DNA from: Promicromonospora citrea | GTDB taxonomy: Bacteria; Actinomycetota; Actinomycetes; Actinomycetales; Cellulomonadaceae | Assembly: GCF_013004695.1 (NCBI RefSeq) | Contig: NZ_JABEMG010000018.1 | Location: forward strand, 1-51,002 | DNA: 51,002 nt | Direction: 5' to 3' | In this document: piece after piece, positions 17,456 to 25,751 of the stretch | How positions within the stretch are numbered: position 1 is the stretch's first letter | How the letters are laid out: every line of letters starts with the position of its first letter | The notes under the pieces: generated by a model | What the model was told of the DNA's origin: nothing | The model's input: only the letters and a program-made list of their open reading frames with translations | The model's database searches: none | Translations under genes and position numbers: made by a program

Positions 17456-17477
17456 GGCCGGTCGTGAACAACCGGCC
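17456..17477 (-). promoter_or_regulatory. Dyad and -10-like element upstream of the HelD-like gene
   Basis: GGCCGGT-N8-ACCGGCC forms a perfect 7-bp dyad just downstream of a GATAAT hexamer (minus strand, 17482-17487), where it could act as an operator or fold in the leader RNA. No good -35 is visible. It does not resemble the CTTG/CAAG-type rifampicin-associated element as I remember it. Confidence 0.4.
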
Positions 17478-17520
17478 AACCATTATCGCGCACGTGTCAC
17501 GCACAGGTGCCTTCCCTGCG

Positions 17521-17550
17521 CTGACACGGCGTCATCTCGCTGGATAGGAT
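17521..17550 (+). promoter_or_regulatory. Promoter giving a probably leaderless signalling mRNA
   Basis: CTGACA (17521-17526), an 18-nt spacer and TAGGAT (17545-17550) form a good SigA-type promoter. Transcription would begin about 7 nt later, at or next to the ATG at 17558, so the first gene would be translated from a leaderless mRNA, common in actinobacteria. Confidence 0.55.
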
Positions 17551-17557
17551 CGCCGCC

Positions 17558-18937
17558 ATGGCACTGGGCGGGGCGAGGTCGGCGGGGCCCGGAGACGGGT
17601 CCGCGCACCCTCGCCTGTCCCGGATCGACGGGCCGATCTCGGTCCTCCTGGTCGAGGACGACGACGCCGACGCCTTCCTCGTCGGCGAGCTGCTGGCCGA
17701 CGCCGACGTCGAGGCCGACCTGCGAGCCGACCTGCACCGCGCGCACTCCATCGACGAGGCGCTGACCATCCTGTCCATGGTCGCCGTCGACTGCCTGCTG
17801 CTCGACCTCGGCCTGCCCGACGGCGAGGGCCTCGGCGCCCTGCGCCGCGTCATCGAGGGCATCGAGGTGCTGCCGGAGCAGCCCGCCGTCGTCGTGCTCA
17901 CCGGCAACACCGCGCACGACCTGGGCGCGGCGGCCGTGGCCAACGGCGCCGACGACTACCTCGTCAAGGCCGACGTCGACGGCGACTCCCTGGCCCGCTG
18001 CCTGCGCTACGCCACGCTGCGGCGCCGGTCGGCCGCCCAGCAGATCGCGCTCTACCGCAGCGAGGTCCGCGCCGCCGAGACCACCCGGCTCGAGCGCGCC
18101 CTGCTGCCCAAGGAGCTCGTCACCGACGACAGGGTCTCCGTCATGGTCGGCTACCTGCCGGGCGGCAACGGCCTGCTCGGCGGCGACTTCTTCGACACCG
18201 TCGAGCGGCCCGACGGCACGCTCGTCACCGTCATCGGCGACGTGGCGGGCCACGGCCCCGACGAGGCGGCGCTCGGCGCGGCGATGCGCACCGCGTGGCG
18301 CACCCTCGTGCTCGCCGACACCGCACCCGGCGACGTGCTGCCCCTCCTCGAGCGCGTGCTGCTCGCCGAGCGCGGGCGGCCCGAGGTGTTCGTGACCATC
18401 TGCCAGATGGTCATCTCGCCCGACCGCCGCCGCATGGACGTCTACCTCGCGGGCCACCCGCCGCCCCTGTTGGTCGTGCCGCAGGTCGCCCGCGACGCCG
18501 CCGTGCTCGTCACGCACCGCTGCGAGGAGCTGCCCGCCGCGCTGCGCGGCCGCGCCCTCGGCATCCCGGTCGACGGCGGGTGGTCCCCGCACACCGTCGA
18601 GCTGCCGGAGGTCTGGACCGCCGTGCTGTACACCGACGGGCTCGTCGAGGCCGCCGTCGGCACCGACCCGAAGGGCACGCCCGTGCTCGCGCCCAGCGCG
18701 ACCGGCCGCATGCCGCGCCTGGGCGCACACGGCCTGCGCAGCGTCGTCGAGCGTGAGATGGACCAGGGCACCGACGAGGTGGTCACCCGGGTGCTGCGCC
18801 GCGTGCGCGAGCTGCACGGCGGCCCGCTCGTCGACGACGCGGCCCTCCTGTTCGTCGGCTGGGCCGGTGCGGGCGCGACGGGCCCGGCCGAGCGCACCTC
18901 GACGCTCGCCGACTCGGTCGAGTGGTCGCGCACATGA
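17558..18937 (+). CDS. Receiver-PP2C (SpoIIE-type) phosphatase response regulator
   Basis: 459 residues. Residues ~27-150 are a receiver domain with acidic pocket E33-D34-D35, phosphoacceptor D83 (LLLDLGLPDGEG) and the conserved Lys in DDYLVKAD. Residues ~190-445 are a SpoIIE/PP2C phosphatase with the metal-binding motifs GGDFFD, GDVAGHGPDEA, YTDGLVEA and DDAALL. This RsbU-like layout usually dephosphorylates an anti-sigma-factor antagonist in response to a kinase signal. The stop overlaps the histidine kinase ATG (ATGA), so the kinase encoded next is the likely partner. No anti-sigma or antagonist gene is in the window. Confidence 0.9.
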   Translation: MALGGARSAGPGDGSAHPRLSRIDGPISVLLVEDDDADAFLVGELLADADVEADLRADLHRAHSIDEALTILSMVAVDCLLLDLGLPDGEGLGALRRVIEGIEVLPEQPAVVVLTGNTAHDLGAAAVANGADDYLVKADVDGDSLARCLRYATLRRRSAAQQIALYRSEVRAAETTRLERALLPKELVTDDRVSVMVGYLPGGNGLLGGDFFDTVERPDGTLVTVIGDVAGHGPDEAALGAAMRTAWRTLVLADTAPGDVLPLLERVLLAERGRPEVFVTICQMVISPDRRRMDVYLAGHPPPLLVVPQVARDAAVLVTHRCEELPAALRGRALGIPVDGGWSPHTVELPEVWTAVLYTDGLVEAAVGTDPKGTPVLAPSATGRMPRLGAHGLRSVVEREMDQGTDEVVTRVLRRVRELHGGPLVDDAALLFVGWAGAGATGPAERTSTLADSVEWSRT

Positions 18938-20583
18938 CGGTCGTGCACCCCGACGAGCGCCGGTTCACCGGCGTCTCGATGCGGCGCAGGCTCGCCCGCC
19001 TGCTCGGCGCCGTCGCGGCCATGCTCGTCATCGCGCTCGCCGTCGCCGTGCTCGCCCTCGTCCAGTCCCGCGGCCTCGACGCGCGCGCCGACGGCCCCTA
19101 CTACCGCGCCCTGGTCGACGGCGAGCGCGCCTCCCTCGCCCTGAGCGACGCGGACGCGTCCCTGCGCGCCTACCGCGCCACGTGCGAGCCCGCGGCGCTC
19201 GAGCCGTGGACCCGCGCCGTCGGGGCCAGCGGCCGCATCATGCTCCTCGCCGACGTCGAGCGCCGCGAGCTCGCCGCCGACGCCGAGGTGATCCTGGCCT
19301 ACGAGGAGGCCGCGCGGCGCACCGACGCCTGGTTCCGGCAGTACGCCGAGCCCCTCGTGGCCGCCGTCGGCGACACGACGGCGGGCGAGGCGCGCTGCCG
19401 GCTGGCGCTCGCGGACGCCCCGACCGCCGCGGAGGGCGAGGCGCTGTACGAGAGCGCGCGCACCGCCGTCGTGCGCTACCTGGCCGAGCTGAGCGCGCAG
19501 CGCGACGCGATCGTGGAGACGCGCACGGTGTGGGAGCGCCTGCTGCTGGGCGCCGTGGCGACGCTCGTGCTGGTCGTGGTGCTCATGGGCACGCTCATGT
19601 GGCTCGCGCTGGAGGGCTGGGTCATCCGGCCGCTGACCGAGCTCACGGCCGCCGTGCGCGTGGTGAGCAGCGGTGGCATCCGCCGCGAGATCCGCCCCGC
19701 GGGGACGGGCGAGGTCGCGCTGCTGGCCATGCACGTCGAGACCATGCGCCGCGACCTGGTGCACCAGGTGGAGGAGATCCGGCTCTCGCACCAGGAGGTC
19801 GAGAACGCGCACGGCCTGCTCAGCGAGAAGACGCGCGAGCTCGAGCGCTCCAACCGGGACCTGGAGCAGTTCGCCTACGTCGCGTCGCACGACCTGCAGG
19901 AGCCGCTGCGCAAGGTCGCGAGCTTCACGCAGCTCCTGCGCAAACGGTACGGCGGCCAGCTCGACGAGCGCGCCGACCAGTACATCGAGTTCGCCGTCGA
20001 CGGCGCCAAGCGCATGCAGGGGCTCATCCAGGACCTGCTGGCCTTCTCCCGCGTGGGCCGCACGGGCGTGCCGCGCGAGGACGTGGACCTGGAGAGCGTG
20101 CTCTCCGCCGCGCTGTCGGAGCTGTCCGACCGGATCGACGAGACCGGTGCCGAGATCGAGCACGACCCGATGCCGGAGGTGCACGGCGAGCGCGCGCTGC
20201 TGCAGCAGCTGTTCGTCAACCTGGTGGGCAACTCCCTCAAGTTCCGCCACCCCGAGCGCCCGCCGGAGATCCGGATCGAGGTGCGCAGCATGCGTGCGCA
20301 CTGGGAGATCTCGGTGATCGACAACGGCATCGGCATCGACGCGCAGTACGCCGAGCGCGTGTTCGTCATCTTCCAGCGGCTGCACTCGCGCGAGCAGTAC
20401 GCGGGCAGCGGCATCGGCCTGTCGCTCGTGAAGCGGATCGTCGAGTACCACAAGGGCCGCATCTGGATCGAGCCGTCGGCCGGCGGCGGCACCATCGTGC
20501 GGTTCACGCTGGCCCGTAGGCAGGGCCAGCCCGCGCAGGGCAGGCTTTCGACCGAACGAGCGCAGTCGACTACGCTCGGATGA
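18934..20583 (+). CDS. Membrane sensor histidine kinase, phytochrome-kinase-like
   Basis: 549 residues. TM1 ~24-46 and TM2 ~205-229 bracket an extracytoplasmic sensor of ~155 residues containing two Cys (a CHASE3-like helical domain is possible). Then HAMP (~230-285), a coiled linker, and a kinase core with H319 in FAYVASHDLQEPLRKV, the N box LVGNSLKFRH, and G boxes DNGIGID and GSGIGLSLVK. This H-box type is typical of kinases paired with Rcp1-like receivers, matching the gene at 20670. ATG at 18934 overlaps the upstream stop. Confidence 0.92.
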   Translation: MTVVHPDERRFTGVSMRRRLARLLGAVAAMLVIALAVAVLALVQSRGLDARADGPYYRALVDGERASLALSDADASLRAYRATCEPAALEPWTRAVGASGRIMLLADVERRELAADAEVILAYEEAARRTDAWFRQYAEPLVAAVGDTTAGEARCRLALADAPTAAEGEALYESARTAVVRYLAELSAQRDAIVETRTVWERLLLGAVATLVLVVVLMGTLMWLALEGWVIRPLTELTAAVRVVSSGGIRREIRPAGTGEVALLAMHVETMRRDLVHQVEEIRLSHQEVENAHGLLSEKTRELERSNRDLEQFAYVASHDLQEPLRKVASFTQLLRKRYGGQLDERADQYIEFAVDGAKRMQGLIQDLLAFSRVGRTGVPREDVDLESVLSAALSELSDRIDETGAEIEHDPMPEVHGERALLQQLFVNLVGNSLKFRHPERPPEIRIEVRSMRAHWEISVIDNGIGIDAQYAERVFVIFQRLHSREQYAGSGIGLSLVKRIVEYHKGRIWIEPSAGGGTIVRFTLARRQGQPAQGRLSTERAQSTTLG

Positions 20584-20669
20584 GCATGGCCTGACCTGGG
20601 CCGACGGCGGGCCGCGACCACGGTGCCTCTCCTGGTGCCCGGCGCTGCCGAGACTGAAGAGGTACGTGG

Positions 20670-21107
20670 GTGAGCGGCAACAAGGTGATGGAGATCCTCC
20701 TGGTGGAGGACGACCCGGGCGACGTGCTCATGACCAAGGAGGCGTTCGAGGACCACCGCGTCCCGAACCGCGTCTCGGTGGTGGGCGACGGCGTGAGCGC
20801 GCTGGAGTTCCTGCGCAAGCAGGGGGAGTTCGAGGACGCCCCGACGCCCGACCTGGTGCTGCTGGACCTCAACCTGCCGAAGATGGACGGGCTCGAGGTG
20901 CTCGCCGTCGCCAAGGGTGACCCGATGCTGCGGCACATCCCCGTGGTGGTGCTGACGACGTCGGACGCCCAGGAGGACGTCGTGGGCTCCTACTCGCTGC
21001 ACGCCAACGCGTACGTGACCAAGCCCGTGGACTTCGAGGAGTTCATCGCGGCGGTGCGGCGCATCGACGAGTTCTTCGTCTCCGTGGTGCGGCTGCCCGG
21101 GCGGTAG
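20670..21107 (+). CDS. Single-domain response regulator, Rcp1-like
   Basis: 145 residues, receiver domain only: LLVEDDPGDVLM acidic pocket, phosphoacceptor D66 (LLDLNLPKMDG), VLTTSD switch Ser/Thr and AYVTKPVD Lys. No output domain, so it acts by protein contact or as a phosphate sink. GTG start at 20670 with GAAGAGG upstream; 86 nt after the kinase. Likely partner of the upstream kinase, together forming a branched pathway with the PP2C regulator. Confidence 0.9.
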   Translation: MSGNKVMEILLVEDDPGDVLMTKEAFEDHRVPNRVSVVGDGVSALEFLRKQGEFEDAPTPDLVLLDLNLPKMDGLEVLAVAKGDPMLRHIPVVVLTTSDAQEDVVGSYSLHANAYVTKPVDFEEFIAAVRRIDEFFVSVVRLPGR

Positions 21108-21276
21108 GGGCGTCCGCGTCCGGGCGCTCCTGGCGCCTCGGTGTGTCGCTGAGAGCGTAAGGAGAACGTCAGGGACCGGCGCCGGGAAGACAGGGGGCCG
21201 TCCCGGCGTTGGACAGTTCGGGCACCCTTGCACGAGGGCGTCCGCGAAGACTTCCGACGATCGAGGGAGAGCGCAC

Positions 21277-22206
21277 GTGCTTGACCCCCAGGGCATCTAT
21301 GACGTCGACGAGGCAGCGGTCGAGCGCACGCTGGGTCGCAGCGTGCCGGGCAGCACCGACGGCCCCGTCCTCCTGCACGCCGTCCGCGGTTTCGTGGACG
21401 CCGGCAGCGCGGGCGAGCTCGCCGTCGACCACCTCGTCGACCAGTTCCGGGTCGAGCGCCTGGTGACGTTCGACGTCGACCAGCTGCTCGACTACCGCTC
21501 CAAGCGGGCCACGATGCTGTTCGAGTCCGACCACTGGGCCGACTACCAGGCCCCCTACCTGGCGATCGACCACCTGACCGACGCCGAGGGCACCGGCTTC
21601 CTGCTCCTGCACGGCTCCGAGCCGGACCTGCAGTGGGAGCGCGTCGTCGCCGCGCTGGTCCAGCTCGTCGAGCGGTTCAACGTCAGCCTCACCATCGGCC
21701 TGCAGGGCATCCCGATGGGCCTGCCGCACACGCGGCCGCTGTCGCTGACGGCGCACGCCACGCGGCCGGCGCTCATCGACGACTACACCTCCTGGTTCGG
21801 CAGCGTGAAGGTGCCCGGCTCGCTGTCCGCGCTGCTCGAGTACCGGCTCGGCGAGGCGGGGCACGACGCCCTCGGCTTCACCGTGCACGTGCCGCACTAC
21901 CTGGCGCAGTCGCAGTACCCGCCGGCCACCGTCGTGGCGCTGCAGCACACGGAGCGGGCCACGGGCCTCGACCTCGCGGTCGCCGGGCTCGAGGAGGCCG
22001 CGACCGACGCCAAGATCGAGGTCGAGAAGCAGGTCGCGGAGTCCACGGAGGTCGCGGCGGTGGTCAAGGCGCTCGAGGAGCAGTACGACGCCTTCGCCCG
22101 CTCGATCGGTCGTCCGAGCCTGCTCGCCGAGACGACGCCGATCCCCAGCGCCGAGGAGCTCGGCGCCGAGTTCGAGCGGTTCCTCGCACAGCAGAACGGC
22201 GACTGA
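21277..22206 (+). CDS. PAC2 family protein (proteasome-assembly-chaperone-like)
   Basis: 309 residues. The PAC2 fold shows as LLHAVRGFVDAGSAGELAVDHLV, FLLLHGSEPDLQWERVV and the conserved LQGIPMGLPHTRPL turn; the C-terminus is a helical, acidic tail with coiled-coil character (DAKIEVEKQVAESTEVAAVVKALEEQY). Actinobacterial PAC2 proteins are common, but their precise role is unsettled; homology to eukaryotic 20S chaperones suggests a link to the proteasome. GTG start with GGGAGA upstream; 169 nt after the receiver gene. Confidence 0.87.
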   Translation: MLDPQGIYDVDEAAVERTLGRSVPGSTDGPVLLHAVRGFVDAGSAGELAVDHLVDQFRVERLVTFDVDQLLDYRSKRATMLFESDHWADYQAPYLAIDHLTDAEGTGFLLLHGSEPDLQWERVVAALVQLVERFNVSLTIGLQGIPMGLPHTRPLSLTAHATRPALIDDYTSWFGSVKVPGSLSALLEYRLGEAGHDALGFTVHVPHYLAQSQYPPATVVALQHTERATGLDLAVAGLEEAATDAKIEVEKQVAESTEVAAVVKALEEQYDAFARSIGRPSLLAETTPIPSAEELGAEFERFLAQQNGD

Positions 22207-22427
22207 CCGGCGTGCTGGGGCGGCTCTCGCGGCCCGGTGTGTCATAGCTGCGGCAGAAATGTGCCTGTTCCGTGGCGCATCTGAGTGGTCCGTGCCACAC
22301 TGGCGCACGTTGCAGTGACGTACCAAGGCCACGTCCGCCGTGTCGTGAGCAAGTCGGGAAAGCATTGCGGCGCGGGGGCGGGCACAGGGCCCGCCGTCGG
22401 ATCCCGGACGGAAGGTCGAAGGACAGC

Positions 22428-22631
22428 ATGGCGCAGGGTTCTGTGAAGTGGTTCAACGCGGAGAAGGGCTACGGGTTCATCGCCCAGGACGGCGGCGGTG
22501 CCGACGTCTTCGTCCACTACTCCGCGATCCAGTCCAGCGGGTACCGGTCGCTCGAGGAGGCCCAGCGGGTCGAGTTCGAGATCACGCAGGGCCCGAAGGG
22601 TCCTCAGGCGGAGTCGGTCGTCCCGCTCTGA
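22428..22631 (+). CDS. Cold-shock protein
   Basis: 67 residues, full CspA length. RNP1 (KGYGFI) and RNP2 (VFVHYSAI) are intact, followed by [18 protein letters not shown]. Binds single-stranded nucleic acid as an RNA chaperone. The 221-bp gap upstream (22207-22427) has no gene and includes a GGGCGGGC...GCCCGCC hairpin just before the start region, consistent with a long structured leader of the kind csp genes often carry. The gene is followed by an unusual repeat array. Confidence 0.93.
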   Translation: MAQGSVKWFNAEKGYGFIAQDGGGADVFVHYSAIQSSGYRSLEEAQRVEFEITQGPKGPQAESVVPL

Positions 22632-22705
22632 GGTGATCCGCGCGCGAGGCCGCTCTCCCCGAGGGGAGGGCGGCCTCCGTGCTGCCCCCGCCCCCATCCC
22701 CTCGC

Positions 22706-22855
22706 CGAGGTAGTCACCTGGCGAGGTAGTCACCCGGCGAGGTAGTCACAGGGCGAGGTAGTCACCCGGCGAGGTAGTCACTGGGGCGGGAGCGCTTGTT
22801 CCCGCCCCGGCCCTGACTACCTCGCCCTGTGACTACCTCGCCCTGTGACTACCTC
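22706..22855. repeat. 16-nt-period word array: five direct then three inverted copies of CGAGGTAGTCAC
   Basis: CGAGGTAGTCAC occurs at 22706, 22722, 22738, 22754 and 22770, exactly every 16 nt with 4-nt spacers. After a central GGGGCGGGA/TCCCGCCCC hairpin (22783-22791, 22800-22808) the reverse complement occurs at 22812 (first base changed), 22828 and 22844, again every 16 nt. The whole array sits between convergent stops at 22631 (csp) and 22862 (methyltransferase) and would fold into one long stem. Spacers vary while words are fixed. Confidence 0.9.
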
Positions 22856-22861
22856 GGCGGG

Positions 22862-23770
22862 TCAGGTCGGGGGCGGGGTGGGCAGCGGGGCGGCCGTGCC
22901 CGCGAAGGCGGCGGCGTCCTCGTCGATCAGGAGCGTCGCCGGGACCGCGAGGCTGCGCAGTGCCCGGCCGAGGGCGGGGTCGCGGAGCAGGGCGGGGGAG
23001 TCGGCGGCCTCGTCGTCCGGCAACGGGCGGACGGCGGCCAGCACCAGGTTGCCGTACCGCCGTCCCTTGAGGATCGCCGGCTCGGCGACGACGGCGAGCC
23101 GGCCCTGCGCGGTGGCGTCCGGCCCGAAGGCCTGCGCGAGGCCGGCGACCTCGCGCCGCGCCGTGGCCAGCGGCGGCCGGTCCGCGCAGTTGACGAGCAG
23201 CACGCCACCGGGGCGCAGCACGCGACGGGCCTGCTCGGCGAACCCCGTGCCGACGAGGTGGGCGGGCGTGCTGTCGCCCGCGAACACGTCGCGCACGACG
23301 ACGTCCCAGGACTCGTCGCGGGCACCGGCCAGCGCACGGGCGGCGTCGTCGGCACGCAGGCGCAGCAGGGGCGACCGGGGGAGGTCGAACCACTCACGCA
23401 CGAGCTCGAGGAGCCGGGCGTCCAGGTCGACGCCGAGCTGGCGGGAGCCCGGCCGCTCGTGCTCGACGTGCCGGGCGAGGGCGCTGCCGGCCGCTCCGAG
23501 GTGCAGCACGCGGAGCGGGCCGGGCGGAAGGAGCGCGAGGACGGCGGCCATCTGCTGCATGTACTCGAAGTCGAGGAACCCGGGGTCCGTGAGGTCGAGG
23601 CCAGAGCTCGGCACGCCGTTGACGTGCAGGGTCACTCGTTGCGGGAAGTCGGGGTCGCGGACCACCTCCGCGGTCCCGGTGTCGATCGGCACGGGTCCGG
23701 AGGGCAGCTCGGCGGGGAGTGTCAGTGGTGCGGAGGAAGATGGTCGGCGTCGGGCGGTGCGGCGGGCCAT
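22862..23770 (-). CDS. Spermidine-synthase-like methyltransferase-fold protein
   Basis: 302 residues. Rossmann SAM-type fold: VLHLGAAGSALARHV, acidic LGVDLDARLLELVREWF, then DVVVRDVFAGDSTPAHL and FAEQARRVLRPGGVLLVNCAD. It resembles the soluble spermidine-synthase-like proteins of actinobacteria, which often lack true polyamine synthase activity; DVFAGDSTPAHL takes the place of the catalytic DxxD region of SpeE. Function uncertain. Divergent from the SOS unit; start ATG at 23770. Confidence 0.75.
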   Translation of the reverse strand: MARRTARRRPSSSAPLTLPAELPSGPVPIDTGTAEVVRDPDFPQRVTLHVNGVPSSGLDLTDPGFLDFEYMQQMAAVLALLPPGPLRVLHLGAAGSALARHVEHERPGSRQLGVDLDARLLELVREWFDLPRSPLLRLRADDAARALAGARDESWDVVVRDVFAGDSTPAHLVGTGFAEQARRVLRPGGVLLVNCADRPPLATARREVAGLAQAFGPDATAQGRLAVVAEPAILKGRRYGNLVLAAVRPLPDDEAADSPALLRDPALGRALRSLAVPATLLIDEDAAAFAGTAAPLPTPPPT

Positions 23771-23802
23771 GGGGACAGTGTCTCCCGGGTCCCGGGGCGC
23801 GC

Positions 23803-23831
23803 TTGACAGGATAGAACGTATGTTCGATAGT
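23803..23831 (+). promoter_or_regulatory. SOS promoter with LexA box
   Basis: TTGACA (23803-23808), 17-nt spacer, GATAGT (23826-23831). Between the two hexamers lies TAGAAC-GTAT-GTTCGA (23812-23827), which matches the actinobacterial/Bacillus LexA box TCGAAC-N4-GTTCGA at 11 of 12 arm positions. LexA bound here would block RNA polymerase. It drives the HEPN gene (23863) and probably dinB (24404). Confidence 0.8.
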
Positions 23832-23862
23832 GTCGCACAAGGGGTTCGATCGGAGGTTCGAG

Positions 23863-24339
23863 ATGGGCACCATGCACTCTCAGGGCGCGCGTGACGTCGT
23901 CGCGGCGCGCATGCTCGTGCCGCGCGCGGTCCCGCCGGGCGTCAGCGCTCTGCTGCGCAAGGCGGACGCGGAGCTCGCCGAGGCGGCGCGCTCGGCCGAC
24001 CCCGGGGACCGGTTCGTGCACGCGCACCTCGCCGCGATCCGGTCGGCGGCGGCCGTCGTGGCGCTCCGGGGCAAGCCGTCGGCCCGTTCCGGCGCGCGGA
24101 CGGTCTGGGACATGCTCGCGCACGCCGAACCGGACCTGGCGGCCTGGTCCGGCTACTTCGCGTCGGGTGCGCCGCTGCGCGCCGCGGTGGACGCGGGCAG
24201 GCCCGAGCAGGTCGACGCCGCGCGCGCGGACGAGCTGCTCGCGTGCGCAGAGGACTTCCGGGACGAGGTGGCGATGCTCGTGGACCCCGACGCGGGGTTC
24301 TCGACGCAGCGGCTGACCCTCGTCCCCGAGGCGTCGTGA
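23863..24339 (+). CDS. SAV_6107-family HEPN domain protein
   Basis: 158 residues, helical, with the family's LLRKADAELAEAARSADPGDRFVHAHLAAIRSAAA and AWSGYFASGAPLRAAVDAG blocks. HEPN proteins are often RNases or their partners, but the R-x4-6-H catalytic motif is not obvious here, although the RFVHAH stretch is suggestive. I chose ATG at 23863 because GGAGG lies 6 nt upstream; an earlier in-frame codon at 23830 overlaps the promoter. First gene after a LexA-box promoter and 64 nt upstream of dinB, so likely part of the SOS response. Confidence 0.8.
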   Translation: MGTMHSQGARDVVAARMLVPRAVPPGVSALLRKADAELAEAARSADPGDRFVHAHLAAIRSAAAVVALRGKPSARSGARTVWDMLAHAEPDLAAWSGYFASGAPLRAAVDAGRPEQVDAARADELLACAEDFRDEVAMLVDPDAGFSTQRLTLVPEAS

Positions 24340-24403
24340 CCGCGCGGGCGGGTACGCGACCGAGAGAGCGGGACACGAGCACGGTGAGCAGCAAGGGGGC
24401 GCG

Positions 24404-25645
24404 GTGAGCAAGGGACCGCGCTCGGCGGCGGCGCGACGGGACTGGGGGTCGGACGAGACCGGCTGCTCGGTGCTGCACCTCGACATGGACGCGTTCTTCG
24501 CGTCCTGCGAGCTGGTGCGCCGACCTGAGCTGCGGGGCAAGCCGGTGATCGTCGGCGGGCAGGAGCGCGGGGTCGTGCTGGCCGCGACGTACGAGGCGCG
24601 GGCGTTCGGCGTCCGCTCGGCGATGCCCATGACCCGGGCGCGCCTCCTCTGCCCGCAGGCGACCGTCGTCCCGCCGGACCACACGCTGTACCGCGAGGTG
24701 TCGCGGTCGGTCATGGCGCTGCTGCACGAGGTGACCCCCCTGGTCGAGCAGATCAGCGTGGACGAGGCCTTCCTCGACGTCAGCGGCGCCCGGCGCCGGC
24801 TGGGGTCGCCGACCGCCATCGGGGCGGAGCTGCGGCGTCGCATCGAGGCGGAGCACGGCGTCACGGCCTCGGTGGGCATCGCGCGCAACAAGTTCGTCGC
24901 CAAACTGGCCTCCACGCACGCGAAGCCCGACGGCATGATGCTCGTGCCCGCGGCGGCCACCGTCGACTTCCTGCACACGTTGCCGGTGGGTGCGCTGTGG
25001 GGCGTGGGGGAGAAGACCGAGAAGTCGCTCGCGGCGTGGGGGATCACCACGGTCGCCGAGCTGGCGCACACCGACCTGCCGAGCCTCCAGGCGGCCGTCG
25101 GCCGCGTCGGTGGGGCCCACCTGCACGACCTGGCGTGGGGCCGCGACCCGCGCCCGGTGGTGCCGGAGCAGCGCGAGCACAGCATCGGCGCCGAGACGAC
25201 CTTCGACACCGACCAGCACGACACCGAGGTGGTGAGCCGGCGGGTGCTCGAGCTGTCCGACCGGGTCGCCGCGCGCCTGCGGCACCAGGGCGTGCTCGCT
25301 CGCACCGTCTCGGTCAAGGTGCGGTCCAGCGACTTCGCCACGTTCAGCCGATCGCGAACGCTCGACGGTCCCACGGACGTCGCGCGCGAGATCTATCTGG
25401 TCGCCCGGGACCTCGTGGCGAACGTGGACCTGAAGGGGCTCCCGGTCCGGCTCGTGGGCGTGCGGGGCGAGAATCTGGTGCAGCGCGACGGTTCCGTGCA
25501 GCAGCTCACGCTCGACGAGGCGGTCGATCCGCGGTCCGGGGCACAGCGCGAGGCGGAGCTCGCGCTCGACGCCGTGCGACAGAAGTTCGGAAGAACAGCG
25601 ATCGACCTGGGTGTACATCACAAGAACAGCACGCATCGATACTGA
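24404..25645 (+). CDS. dinB: DNA polymerase IV (Y family)
   Basis: 413 residues. Palm and finger motifs HLDMDAFFASCE (metal-binding Asp), YEARAFGVRSAMP and QISVDEAFLDVSG (catalytic Asp-Glu), thumb ASVGIARNKFVAKLAS and KPDG, then the little-finger domain with a QLTLDE beta-clamp-binding motif near the C-terminus. Error-prone translesion polymerase. GTG at 24404 is preceded by AAGGGGG; another GTG 20 nt earlier is out of frame. No separate promoter is evident, so expression probably comes from the SOS promoter at 23803. Confidence 0.95.
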   Translation: MSKGPRSAAARRDWGSDETGCSVLHLDMDAFFASCELVRRPELRGKPVIVGGQERGVVLAATYEARAFGVRSAMPMTRARLLCPQATVVPPDHTLYREVSRSVMALLHEVTPLVEQISVDEAFLDVSGARRRLGSPTAIGAELRRRIEAEHGVTASVGIARNKFVAKLASTHAKPDGMMLVPAAATVDFLHTLPVGALWGVGEKTEKSLAAWGITTVAELAHTDLPSLQAAVGRVGGAHLHDLAWGRDPRPVVPEQREHSIGAETTFDTDQHDTEVVSRRVLELSDRVAARLRHQGVLARTVSVKVRSSDFATFSRSRTLDGPTDVAREIYLVARDLVANVDLKGLPVRLVGVRGENLVQRDGSVQQLTLDEAVDPRSGAQREAELALDAVRQKFGRTAIDLGVHHKNSTHRY

Positions 25646-25751
25646 TCTGCCCCTATAGTCGCTGGTATGCCCGGGATGTCGACTACCAACGGCGGCCGGG
25701 TCGTCCTATCCTGGAAGGGACACTGTTCCTTTGCGAGATCCGGGGGTCTCG

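Noticed and set aside
22706-22855. CRISPR array
   Set aside because: The repeats are 12 nt with 4-nt spacers, present in both orientations, and no cas gene is nearby; spacers are too short for CRISPR.
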